Below are positions 28,287 to 36,249 of a stretch of 64,000 nucleotides of DNA, in pieces. Position numbers and translations under genes: made by a program. This DNA comes from Thiothrix subterranea (GTDB taxonomy: Bacteria > Pseudomonadota > Gammaproteobacteria > Thiotrichales > Thiotrichaceae). Under the pieces are notes generated by a model. That model saw nothing but the letters and a program-made list of their open reading frames with translations, was not told the DNA's origin and made no database searches. How positions within the stretch are numbered: the stretch's first letter is position 1; the number at the start of each line of letters is the position of its first letter. Location of the stretch: contig NZ_CP133217.1 in NCBI RefSeq assembly GCF_030930995.1, forward strand, positions 1,602,001 to 1,666,000. The letters are read 5' to 3'.

Positions 28287-30182
28287 ATGAAATACATATC
28301 AGCGCTCGTAGGGGCGGTCACAGTTATAGGAGCAATCTTTATTGCTCAAGTAAGTGCCGACGAGTCTATGAATGTTTCATCACGTGCTTCAGTCGGTAAA
28401 GTAGTGTTTTTAGTGGGGCAAGCAGAATTACAGACGGATGACGGCATTGTTATGCCTGTTTCTAAAGGGATGGACATCCATGAAGGTAGCCGATTGACTG
28501 TTCATGACAGAAGTCAAGTTGGTTTGAGCATGATTGACGGCGCCACTGAACAAATTCGCGCTAACAGTGTGTTTGACATCGAAAAGTATTATTTTGACCC
28601 GGCAAATCCGTCTGCCAGCGAAATTCGTTTGGAGTTAGTCGATGGCGAAGTAGTTAGCAAGACAGGCAAAGGTGGGCAGGCAGCGAAGCACCGTTATCGT
28701 CTCAATACGCCGATTGCTGCTATTGGTATTCGTGGGACTGAATTTACTGTAAAAACCAGTGATCTGCAAACCCATGTTAGCTTGAGTTCTGGCGAGATTG
28801 TGATGTCTAGTTTTAACGCTAGTTGTCAACGCTTAGCGTTTGGACCCTGTGGAGGAGACAGCGCGGAATCTCTATCCGAGTCACAGCGTGGTTTGGCGTT
28901 AGTATTGAAGGCGGGTCAATTCAGGCCAGCTTTTGTCCCTGTTGCACAACCTAGTCGCATCAAGTCTTCTCAGTCTGAGGCAGACGATGCTGATGAAGGG
29001 AGTGACACCAAAACGGCAAGCGACACCAAAACGGCAAGCGACACCAAAACGGCAAGCGACACCAAAACGGCAAGCGACACCAAAACGGCAAGCGACACCA
29101 AAACGGCAAGCGACACCAAAACGGCAAGCGACACCAAAACGGCAAGCGACACCAAAACGGCAAGCGACACCAAAACGGCAAGCGACACCAAAACGGCAAG
29201 CGACACCAAAACGGCAAGCGACACCAAAACGGCAAGCGACACCAAAACGGCAAGCGACACCAAAACGGCAAGCGACACCAAAACGGCAAGCGACACCTCC
29301 ACTACCAAAACACCTCCAGTGGTAAGCAGTTTTGAGAAGGTGACGCAGGTAATTACTGAAGCCAAACCAACCGTATTAGAAAATGTGAATGCTGCAATTT
29401 CAGGTGGTACTGTTGAGGCGCTAGTTGATGCAGCCAAGGCTGAGCAGTTATCTAAAGCAGTAGAATTGGCACAATTCGTTGTCCCTGTGGAGCAGCCGCA
29501 GTCCGTATCAGGCCCAACAGAATCCGTTATTAATGTTGATGGTGATACTGTTGCACCTATACAGCCACCACCAGTATCAGGTCCGGTAGAGTCTGTTATT
29601 GATGTGGGTGGTGATACGGTGGCGCCTAAGATACCTCCTGTAGCCACACAGCCACCCGTTAGCACAGTGCCTGTGGTTAAAATAGGGCGTTGGAATCCGG
29701 CATCTGGTGTTGGCGCGGTTCCTTTAAGTGAACAAGTTAATCAGGAATATGCGTTGATTACTTCAAATGCGTATTACGCAGTAACTCGTTTGAAAAATTA
29801 TACTAATCAATTACCTGTAAAGCCTGCCAGTTATGCTTTCAAACCGGTTGGCTCTGAAGCATTTGTGCGAGAAGGTACGCAATACACCGCCGCAACCGTG
29901 AGCGATGCGAAATTGCGGATTAATGTAGAGAACAGTGATTCAGCGGTGTTTGCAACCGAGTTTAAAGTGTCATCCGATGTTTATAATGATGTTATATCAG
30001 CTACGGGTACTGTGTCTAAAGATGGGATTTTAACCGATGATCGTAAGGACAGATTTACAGTGATCCGTGGTGCAGTTGCTGGAGATGATACAACACTTCA
30101 CAGTGCAGCGTATGGTTTCTATAAATCCATTGACACAAACAAGGATACGTTTGGTGGTATTACTTGGGAAATCGAACAATGA
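28287..30182 (+). CDS. FecR-domain envelope protein with sixteen SDTKTA repeats
   Basis: A 631-residue exported protein. The signal peptide (about 1-25, ending V-S-A) is followed by a FecR domain (about 35-150: G-K-V-V-F-L-V-G-Q-A, S-R-L-T-V-H-D, then R-Y-R-L-N-T-P-I-A-A-I-G-I-R-G-T-E-F). Residues 239-334 are sixteen copies of the hexapeptide SDTKTA, a Thr/Ser-rich flexible stalk. A Pro/Val-rich stretch (V-S-G-P-x-E-S-V-I repeated) and a C-terminal domain of about 180 residues that I do not recognise complete it. The ATG at 28287 has GGGAG 7 bp upstream; an in-frame TTG 15 bp earlier would blur the signal peptide. Next to a CHASE2 cyclase, it may relay or modulate an envelope signal. Confidence 0.85.
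   Translation: MKYISALVGAVTVIGAIFIAQVSADESMNVSSRASVGKVVFLVGQAELQTDDGIVMPVSKGMDIHEGSRLTVHDRSQVGLSMIDGATEQIRANSVFDIEKYYFDPANPSASEIRLELVDGEVVSKTGKGGQAAKHRYRLNTPIAAIGIRGTEFTVKTSDLQTHVSLSSGEIVMSSFNASCQRLAFGPCGGDSAESLSESQRGLALVLKAGQFRPAFVPVAQPSRIKSSQSEADDADEGSDTKTASDTKTASDTKTASDTKTASDTKTASDTKTASDTKTASDTKTASDTKTASDTKTASDTKTASDTKTASDTKTASDTKTASDTKTASDTKTASDTSTTKTPPVVSSFEKVTQVITEAKPTVLENVNAAISGGTVEALVDAAKAEQLSKAVELAQFVVPVEQPQSVSGPTESVINVDGDTVAPIQPPPVSGPVESVIDVGGDTVAPKIPPVATQPPVSTVPVVKIGRWNPASGVGAVPLSEQVNQEYALITSNAYYAVTRLKNYTNQLPVKPASYAFKPVGSEAFVREGTQYTAATVSDAKLRINVENSDSAVFATEFKVSSDVYNDVISATGTVSKDGILTDDRKDRFTVIRGAVAGDDTTLHSAAYGFYKSIDTNKDTFGGITWEIEQ
29001..29288 (+). repeat. tandem array, 16 copies of an 18-bp unit
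   Basis: The unit is AGCGACACCAAAACGGCA; sixteen copies follow without interruption. The first copy begins AGT and a degenerate seventeenth follows. Apart from that the copies are identical at DNA level, including synonymous positions, which indicates recent expansion or homogenisation. Since 18 is a multiple of 3, copy changes alter length but not frame. No stop codons occur in several other frames, so long spurious frames cover the array. Confidence 0.97.
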
Positions 30183-30202
30183 TGATGGCTGAGCGTTTGT
30201 AA

Positions 30203-32155
30203 GTGCGAGGTTGGTTGCCTCACTTAAGTCGGCTGGCATCGTTAGGTGTTGGTGTATTGGTTCTGTTATTAGTGTCTGTCTGGAATCCCAGCGGTTTATA
30301 CAGTAGTGCACAGACGCGTTTGTGGAATGCTTATCAACAATGGGGAACTGCTATTAATAAGCATTCCCCTTATGTAGTGGTAGTTCAGATCGATGCTGAA
30401 AGTATTAATGAATTACGCAAGCAGAAAAATGGTGAGGACTGGCCTTGGTCGCGCCAGCGCTATGCGGAATTACTGGAAATTTTATTTAATCAGTATGACG
30501 TTGGTGTTGTTGGATTAGATATGTATATGCCTGATGACCGCGATATCAAGGGTAATCAGGCGCTGCTCGCTATTTCTCAGCAGAAACCGGTAGTATTTGC
30601 TCAGGCTTTTGATTTAGAAAATCTCCCGGAAGATGCTTTTTTCAGTGGTCATTTAAGTACTGGGTTAGCGATGACCGAGCCAGCACTTAGTCAAGTGTTC
30701 CCCGTAGCGAACGGTTACATTGGTAACAATGAGTTGTTATCCAGCGCCCGCTGTGTAGGACATATCACTTCGATTAAAAATAACGAAGGAATGATTACAC
30801 AAGTTAACCCTTTTGTGCGTTGGCAAGACCATCTTTTCCCAATGTTAGCGTTGGAGATGCTGCGTTGTTATTCAAACGCGGATAAGCCCTATGATTTCTC
30901 ATTTACCGAACATGCTAATGGTTGGCAACTTGAATTGCGTCATTTATTAGGTGAAGGCTCCACTTCGCCGCTTGTGGTCGATAATGAGGGTAAGTGGCGC
31001 ATACCGTATTTAATTCATAAAGATTATATTATCAGTATACCTGCTATTGATGTGTTACGCGGTGAGGTTGATTCAGAGTATATCAGTCGTTTAAAAAATG
31101 GCATGGTTTTTCTTGCAGGTACAGCACCAGGGTTAGGTGATCAGCAAGCGACTCCGCTACACAATAATGTTCCTGGTGTTAGTGTACATGTGCAGCTTTT
31201 AGATTGGTTATTGTCTAATAAAAGTAATTCGCCAAGTTTTTCTCTGGATAAAGGCTCGTGGCTTTTAGGCTTTGTAGGACTGGTTATACTGTATGCCATG
31301 TTGATGGGTGGGATCAGTGCTAGTGTAGTTGTGACTGTTACCGTATTAATGATTGTTGGGTGGTTGGGTTTTGGGTTTTGGGTATGGCTTGATTATCAAT
31401 GGTTTCTGCCTATTCACCCGGTAATGTTATTTTTATTTTTCTTGGTCTTTCAAATTCCTGTCGAATGGTGGATCGCACAACGTGCTGCTGGGCGTTTGCG
31501 GCATGTATTTCAGGATTATTTGCCTGCTGCGTTAGTGGATCATCTGGTGGATGATGGACGCACGGATTTATTGATTCCTAGCCGTCGTAATTTGACAATT
31601 CTGTTTGCTGATATTGCCAATTTTACGCAGCGGGCGGAATATTCTACACCGGAAGAAATTGCATCTTTAACTCAACAAATATTGGAATGCTTAACGCTGG
31701 TGGTGCATAAGCACGGAGGCACTCTCGATAAATACATGGGAGATGCTGCAATGGTATTTTGGAATGCTCCCTTTAATAATGAAGACCATGCAGACAAAGG
31801 CGTGCAAGCTGCTATTGATATGTTAGCAGCCATCAGCGCGTTTAATCAGAATTTAATACAACGTGATTTATTGAAAGGCGAGCCAATGTTGGTGAGAATT
31901 GGTGTGCATACTGGCGAGGTCATCGTCGGTGATTTAGGCACACGTTTCCGCCACGCTTATACCGCTATCGGTGATGCAGTGAATGTTGCGGCACGTTTAC
32001 AAACATTAGCTAGAGAAATCAAAGAACCACTGGTAGTCAGTCAACAGACGGTTGAGTGCCTACACGAGGAGTACCCGTTGGTGAGTCGTGGGGCTATTGC
32101 CTTGAAAGGTCGAGAAAATCGCGTCGCTATTTACACTTTAAAACCATCTGAATAG
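30203..32155 (+). CDS. CHASE2-domain class III adenylate cyclase (class IIIb-like)
   Basis: A 650-residue membrane enzyme. A first helix (about 12-27) leads to a periplasmic CHASE2 sensor (about 40-345: V-V-V-Q-I-D-A-E-S-I-N-E, W-P-W-S-R, G-L-D-M-Y-M-P-D). Three helices follow (about 351-370, 374-396, 400-420), then a cytosolic catalytic domain. Metal ligands are D470 (L-F-A-D-I-A-N-F-T) and D514 (Y-M-G-D-A). The purine-selecting pair is K510 and T587, and the transition-state pair is N594 and R598 (N-V-A-A-R). Lys with Thr is the class IIIb adenylate cyclase pattern, a subgroup known for bicarbonate stimulation. The start is GTG 20 bp after the FecR gene. It should make cAMP for Crp-type regulators. 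Confidence 0.9.
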   Translation: MRGWLPHLSRLASLGVGVLVLLLVSVWNPSGLYSSAQTRLWNAYQQWGTAINKHSPYVVVVQIDAESINELRKQKNGEDWPWSRQRYAELLEILFNQYDVGVVGLDMYMPDDRDIKGNQALLAISQQKPVVFAQAFDLENLPEDAFFSGHLSTGLAMTEPALSQVFPVANGYIGNNELLSSARCVGHITSIKNNEGMITQVNPFVRWQDHLFPMLALEMLRCYSNADKPYDFSFTEHANGWQLELRHLLGEGSTSPLVVDNEGKWRIPYLIHKDYIISIPAIDVLRGEVDSEYISRLKNGMVFLAGTAPGLGDQQATPLHNNVPGVSVHVQLLDWLLSNKSNSPSFSLDKGSWLLGFVGLVILYAMLMGGISASVVVTVTVLMIVGWLGFGFWVWLDYQWFLPIHPVMLFLFFLVFQIPVEWWIAQRAAGRLRHVFQDYLPAALVDHLVDDGRTDLLIPSRRNLTILFADIANFTQRAEYSTPEEIASLTQQILECLTLVVHKHGGTLDKYMGDAAMVFWNAPFNNEDHADKGVQAAIDMLAAISAFNQNLIQRDLLKGEPMLVRIGVHTGEVIVGDLGTRFRHAYTAIGDAVNVAARLQTLAREIKEPLVVSQQTVECLHEEYPLVSRGAIALKGRENRVAIYTLKPSE

Positions 32156-32170
32156 CAGGGAGTTAGCTTG

Positions 32171-33388
32171 ATGCAATGGGTTCGTTTTGAATATCGTTAT
32201 AGTGTTGCGATAAGTTTAGGGTTGTTATTAACGTGCGGTTTGCCAAAATTTGTTATTGCTGAGCCGGTTCAAACGATTGATGTGGAATACTGGTTGGATC
32301 GTGCGGCTCAAGCATGTCAAGCAGGTGATCAAGCAACGTTAGATACGGTGAGTGATCAATTAAGGGGGTTAATGAATGAATCCTCCGTATTGGAAGTTTC
32401 TTTACAACGTTATATTCAACAATGGCTAGTCTTATTTCAGCACGGTGTTTGCTTACCTGAGCAGTTGCAACAACGTAGCTCCGCACCAGATGAATCGCTT
32501 AAAGGACAAATAACCTTGTCCACATCCATAGGCTATTTGGATAATGTGAATCTGGGCACACGCCATGAAAACTTGAGTATCAACAATCCTTTTGGTGATG
32601 GAAAAGTTAATTTGCAAGTCGACGAACGCAGTCGCCCGCTGTCGTCTTCTTTTGTGAATGTTAGGGGGACTTATCAGGTGATGAATGCCCACGGTGGCAC
32701 TGATTATGCAGCGGCATTGCAACAAGTCTACCCCGATGAGCCGGATTATAATATGACGGGGTTAGCTGCTGGTCGTCAATGGCAAGCGGATGAATCGGCT
32801 AAAGAGGCTCATTTTTCGCTGGTCTCTGACCCTGATGGTAATACGCGAGCGAGTCTTGGCGGGGTTTACCACCAAGTATTGTCAATAGAAAATACCGATG
32901 TTGTGCGGAATACTCGTGCAAGTATTGGGGCGCGTTATGACGTTTACCCGCAACAAGCCGAGCAAAATGCTGTTTTTGTGGATGCTGGAATTAAACGCCA
33001 ACAATTATTACCCGAAGGTGGGCAGCTCTCGACGGGTATAATTCTCAATTATGATCACGCGCTAGGGAGTCGACCCGGCGGTAGTCGGGTTGGCTTGGAT
33101 CTGTCCGGAAGTTGGAATGGTGAAAGTATGGCGGGTTGGTCACCTAGCCTAGGGGCAACCCTGTCTTATAAGCGTGACGATGATGCCTATAATCGGGCGT
33201 TGTTCAGTGAGGGGGTACGTAATCAAACCCAAGCGCGTTTGGAACTTGGTTTAAGTAAAAAAATAACGAATAGTAACCGTATTGCCGTCAAGTACACCCT
33301 AGACAAATCACAAGACCGTGAAATCCCCCTGTTTGATCTCCCCCTCGGCAATACGCTCGGCATCACGTTTGAACATCACCTCGATTAA
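32171..33388 (+). CDS. predicted outer-membrane beta-barrel protein of the FecR/cyclase locus
   Basis: A 405-residue protein. The signal peptide ends near V-I-A/E-P. A short alpha-helical part (about 30-110) with two cysteines follows, then about 280 residues of alternating polar/hydrophobic strands (I-T-L-S-T-S-I-G-Y-L-D-N-V-N-L-G; A-S-L-G-G-V-Y-H-Q; L-G-A-T-L-S-Y-K; L-G-I-T-F-E-H-H-L) that look like a membrane barrel. The strand carrying D-N-V-N-L-G recalls barrels of the surface-lipoprotein-assembly-modifier type, but I cannot assign a family. The ATG at 32171 has GGGAG 8 bp upstream. It is the last gene of the FecR-cyclase operon and is followed by a weak hairpin. Confidence 0.65.
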   Translation: MQWVRFEYRYSVAISLGLLLTCGLPKFVIAEPVQTIDVEYWLDRAAQACQAGDQATLDTVSDQLRGLMNESSVLEVSLQRYIQQWLVLFQHGVCLPEQLQQRSSAPDESLKGQITLSTSIGYLDNVNLGTRHENLSINNPFGDGKVNLQVDERSRPLSSSFVNVRGTYQVMNAHGGTDYAAALQQVYPDEPDYNMTGLAAGRQWQADESAKEAHFSLVSDPDGNTRASLGGVYHQVLSIENTDVVRNTRASIGARYDVYPQQAEQNAVFVDAGIKRQQLLPEGGQLSTGIILNYDHALGSRPGGSRVGLDLSGSWNGESMAGWSPSLGATLSYKRDDDAYNRALFSEGVRNQTQARLELGLSKKITNSNRIAVKYTLDKSQDREIPLFDLPLGNTLGITFEHHLD

Positions 33389-33451
33389 TGACAATTTAGT
33401 CATAATCCTCTTTTCCCCTTCTTGTTTATTATTGATTAGTAAAAACTTTTT

Positions 33452-33473
33452 CTGAAACTGCTAGGCGTTTCAG
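33452..33473 (+). terminator. weak hairpin after the beta-barrel gene
   Basis: CTGAAAC and GTTTCAG pair around an 8-nt loop, 64 bp after the stop codon. The following sequence (CGGTGGTCTTTTG) has only a short T run, so termination here is possible but not strong. Confidence 0.4.
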
Positions 33474-33598
33474 CGGTGGTCTTTTGTCATTAATTAAGCT
33501 TTCTCTATGCATTCATGATTCATAAAACTTTTCATGCATTGTACTTCTGCTTATAAAATAAGCTAAATGTATTGATGTGATAAACAAATGTTGTGCAT

Positions 33599-33614
33599 CG
33601 TGATGAGTGTCACA
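33599..33614 (+). promoter_or_regulatory. CRP-like operator upstream of the DUF4214/Calx-beta gene
   Basis: CGTGATGAGTGTCACA fits TGTGA-N6-TCACA at nine of ten key positions. Its centre (33606.5) is 41.5 bp from the start point predicted by the -10 box at 33636-33641, the standard class II CRP position. Confidence 0.62.
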
Positions 33615-33635
33615 TATTCGCAGATTAATCCTATG

Positions 33636-33641
33636 TATAGT
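33636..33641 (+). promoter_or_regulatory. -10 box for the DUF4214/Calx-beta gene
   Basis: TATAGT, five of six matches to the consensus, with the start point expected near 33648. No good -35 box exists at the usual distance; the CRP-like site overlaps that position, as in class II activated promoters. Confidence 0.55.
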
Positions 33642-33741
33642 TCATATCAAGCCGATGAGCGAAGCAAAACCTCAGACGGACTTGAATGTTTTGATAATGC
33701 AAATTTTATCTCTTGAACTTGAACCAATTAGGAGCAATCTA

Positions 33742-36165
33742 ATGGCAGCGAACCAATATTACGACACAGTGCAACAAATTTACATTGCATATTATGGCCG
33801 CCCTGCTGACCCAGAAGGTCTGGCTTACTGGGCTGATCGTCTTGACAAAGTGAACGGCAACCTTGCTGAAATCATCGATGCTTTTGGTAATTCTGCTGAA
33901 GCAATTGAGTTATACGGTAGCGAAGGTGCCGCAGCTCGCATCAACAAAGTTTACATGCAACTGTTTGGGCGTGAGGCTGATGCAGAAGGCTTAGCGTTCT
34001 ACACAAAACAAATTGAGAACGGAACAATTACCCTGGCATCTGTAATGCTTGATGTTCTCAACGGTGCGCAAAACGAAGACAAAGCTATCCTGAATAACAA
34101 GGAAGCTATCGCTCACGCTTTCACTGCTCACCTCAATGAGGCTAAAGAAGTTGGTGCTTACGCCGGTAACGCTGCTGCTAACGCAGTACGTGATTTCATG
34201 AGTGGCGTTGGTAAAGACAACCTGAACGAAAAGCAACTGAACATTGACCCAGTGATCGTGAAGCTGGTCGGTGGCAATGCAGCACCAACGCCAGGCATTG
34301 TAACGTTGACTGCTGATACTGACTCACTCACCGGTACTTACTTCAAAGCACCTGTGGGTTATACACCTGGTGGTAACGACCGCGTTAACACATTGCAAGA
34401 TGAAGATACCTTGATTGGTACCGGTGGCAATGCAACATTGGATGTCACCTTGGGTACACCTAATGACAACGGTGCTTCTATTGTCACCCCTAAAATGGTT
34501 GATGTACGTACTATCAATGCGGAGTTTTCTAGCAGCGTTTCCAGCATGGAATTGAATCTGCAAGACGCTCAAGGCGTTCAGTATGTGAACGTTAACCGCA
34601 TCAGCGGTGCAGGCAACAGTGCCACTATCGGTGACATGAAAAGCATTCCACTGAACATGACATTGAACAACACCTCTGCTAGCACTAACACGGTGACGTT
34701 TGACTTTGCTGCACACACGTTGGACAAAAAGAGCAACGGTACTGACCCAGCAGCAGCAGGTTTCAGCGATGGTGATGTAGGCTCTATTACTATTAACAAC
34801 GCTGATGTTGATAGATTGGTGATTGGTGAAGTAGACAAGGGTCTGAACTTCCTCGAAAAACTGCGTGTTGACTCTGCGGGTTCAATGTCACCTAACGTCG
34901 TGGGTGCATTGAATGTTCAAAACTTGGAAAAACTGTATGTTTCTGGTAGCAGCAACCTGACTATCGGTGACTTGGTAGGCATGGACAGCACCCTGCAATA
35001 CCTCGATGTACGTGGCATGACGGGCAAATTAACGTTGTCTGACGCGGCTGTTGATTTGATCAAAGCTGACGAAGATAGCTTGAATGCTGGTCAAGTGATT
35101 GATGGTAAAGATTCTGCGACTGACGTGCTGGAAATTTTCGACACGGCTAACGTCTCTGCTGCTGACTTGGCAGGCATCAAAAACATCAACGAAATCAAAT
35201 TCAGCTCTGGCAACCAAACTGAAGAGCAGGTTCTGACTCTGGTATTGAGCGATGCAGTTCTGGATGGTTTCAACACTGCTGGTACTGCTTCTCAAGCTAC
35301 CCCAGAAAGCATCAACATTTCTTTGGGTGCAGGTTCTGCACCTAAGAAAGTGGTGTTGGATCTGACTGATGTAACCACACCTGGTCAGTTCATTTTCAAC
35401 GTATCGGATGCAGATTTTGCTAACTTCACCGTGATTGACCCGAATCATGTTTTCCGTGCAGCACTAAGCAACCCAACCTTCAGCATTGCTGATGTAACAG
35501 TTGAAGAAGGCGGTACTGCGGTTGTTACCATTACCCGTGATGACGCGACTGATGCAGCTTCTATCACTGTGCAAACGGCTGATGGCACTGCAACTGCCGC
35601 TGATTACACGGGTGTTGGTACTGCCGTTGCATTTGCAGCAGGTGAACTGACTAAAACCGTTTCTATCAGCACGATTGAAGATGCGATTGATGAAGCTAAT
35701 GAAACCTTCACTGTGGCGATCTCTAACCCAACTATCGGCACAGTGTCTGCTACTGCGGCTACAGCGACGGTCACTATCACTGATAACGACCTGCCACCAG
35801 GCCCAATCGCCCGTACTGTAACCGTTACTAACGGTACTGATGATGCGGCTGCTGGTAGCAACACCAGTGAAAACGCTGATCCTGATCTGGTGACTTTCGT
35901 TATTGCTGATGGCATTGGCGCTGACTTCACTTACACCATCAGTAACTTTGCTGCTGGCGACAAGATCGACTTTGAAGATGGCTTCGGTGGCGTGAGCGTT
36001 ACCAACGTTGATTTCAGTGATGGCACTGTACAACTCAGCGCGGCTGATGCGTCTGGCAACATCGCAACTATCGTACTGACCGGTGTTGCGGTTGAAGATG
36101 GCGCTACGTTCATCGTAGATGCTACTACTTTCAACAACACTTTCGGTGCTGGCAGCCTGATCTAA
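33742..36165 (+). CDS. secreted surface protein with DUF4214 and Calx-beta domains
   Basis: An 807-residue acidic, Asp/Gly/Thr-rich protein. It begins with DUF4214 units (about 3-165: I-Y-I-A-Y-Y-G-R-P-A-D-P-E-G-L-A-Y-W and V-Y-M-Q-L-F-G-R-E-A-D-A-E-G-L-A-F-Y). A long beta-rich middle follows, then a Calx-beta domain (about 575-685: V-E-E-G-G-T-A-V-V-T-I-T-R, ending V-T-I-T-D-N-D), and a C-terminal segment with D-F-E-D-G-F-G. There is no signal peptide, which fits type I secretion; an HlyD adaptor gene lies at 63 kb. The ATG at 33742 has AGGAG 7 bp upstream and starts exactly at the DUF4214 domain. A Ca2+-binding adhesin or S-layer-like role is inferred. It is followed by the RTX-like gene. 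Confidence 0.85.
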   Translation: MAANQYYDTVQQIYIAYYGRPADPEGLAYWADRLDKVNGNLAEIIDAFGNSAEAIELYGSEGAAARINKVYMQLFGREADAEGLAFYTKQIENGTITLASVMLDVLNGAQNEDKAILNNKEAIAHAFTAHLNEAKEVGAYAGNAAANAVRDFMSGVGKDNLNEKQLNIDPVIVKLVGGNAAPTPGIVTLTADTDSLTGTYFKAPVGYTPGGNDRVNTLQDEDTLIGTGGNATLDVTLGTPNDNGASIVTPKMVDVRTINAEFSSSVSSMELNLQDAQGVQYVNVNRISGAGNSATIGDMKSIPLNMTLNNTSASTNTVTFDFAAHTLDKKSNGTDPAAAGFSDGDVGSITINNADVDRLVIGEVDKGLNFLEKLRVDSAGSMSPNVVGALNVQNLEKLYVSGSSNLTIGDLVGMDSTLQYLDVRGMTGKLTLSDAAVDLIKADEDSLNAGQVIDGKDSATDVLEIFDTANVSAADLAGIKNINEIKFSSGNQTEEQVLTLVLSDAVLDGFNTAGTASQATPESINISLGAGSAPKKVVLDLTDVTTPGQFIFNVSDADFANFTVIDPNHVFRAALSNPTFSIADVTVEEGGTAVVTITRDDATDAASITVQTADGTATAADYTGVGTAVAFAAGELTKTVSISTIEDAIDEANETFTVAISNPTIGTVSATAATATVTITDNDLPPGPIARTVTVTNGTDDAAAGSNTSENADPDLVTFVIADGIGADFTYTISNFAAGDKIDFEDGFGGVSVTNVDFSDGTVQLSAADASGNIATIVLTGVAVEDGATFIVDATTFNNTFGAGSLI

Positions 36166-36183
36166 GGGCTAATTCACGGGAAA

Positions 36184-36215
36184 CCCTAGAGGTCAGCGAT
36201 GTGCTGACCCTAGGG
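36184..36215 (+). terminator. hairpin between the two large surface-protein genes
   Basis: CCCTAG-A-GGTCAGC pairs with GCTGACC-CTAGGG: 13 bp with one bulged A and a 5-nt loop, 18 bp after the stop. A T run (TTTTT) comes only 12 bases further on, so this is more likely an attenuator or mRNA-protecting stem than a full terminator. Confidence 0.5.
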
Positions 36216-36249
36216 ATAGGCTGATTTTTAAACTAAGGAGTTAAACAAG

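Larger units (their letters stand above)
33389..33741. other. intergenic region before the DUF4214/Calx-beta gene
   Basis: 353 bp, A/T-rich. It holds a weak hairpin (33452-33473), a CRP-like operator (33599-33614) and a -10 box (33636-33641), described separately. The leader from the predicted start point near 33648 to the ATG is about 94 nt. No small gene is convincing here. Confidence 0.6.

Noticed and set aside
28308-28322. Family B palindrome at the start of the FecR gene (GTAGGGGCGGTC)
   Set aside because: Only one arm is present and no complementary arm follows; the match lies in signal-peptide codons and is probably chance.
29001-29288. CRISPR-like array
   Set aside because: The 18-bp units are directly adjacent with no spacers and lie inside a coding frame.
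28933-29665. Long alternative reading frames on both strands across the 18-bp repeats
   Set aside because: They exist only because the repeat unit has no stop in these frames. The FecR frame has a start, ribosome-binding site, signal peptide and real domains on both sides.
33576-33591. Another CRP-like site just before 33599
   Set aside because: Only the left half (TGTGA) matches; the right half reads AATGT.
35464-36033. Reverse-strand frames within the surface-protein genes (also in 37.2-40.5 kb)
   Set aside because: They are by-products of Ala/Thr/Gly/Asp-rich coding sequence, with no ribosome-binding sites or recognisable domains.
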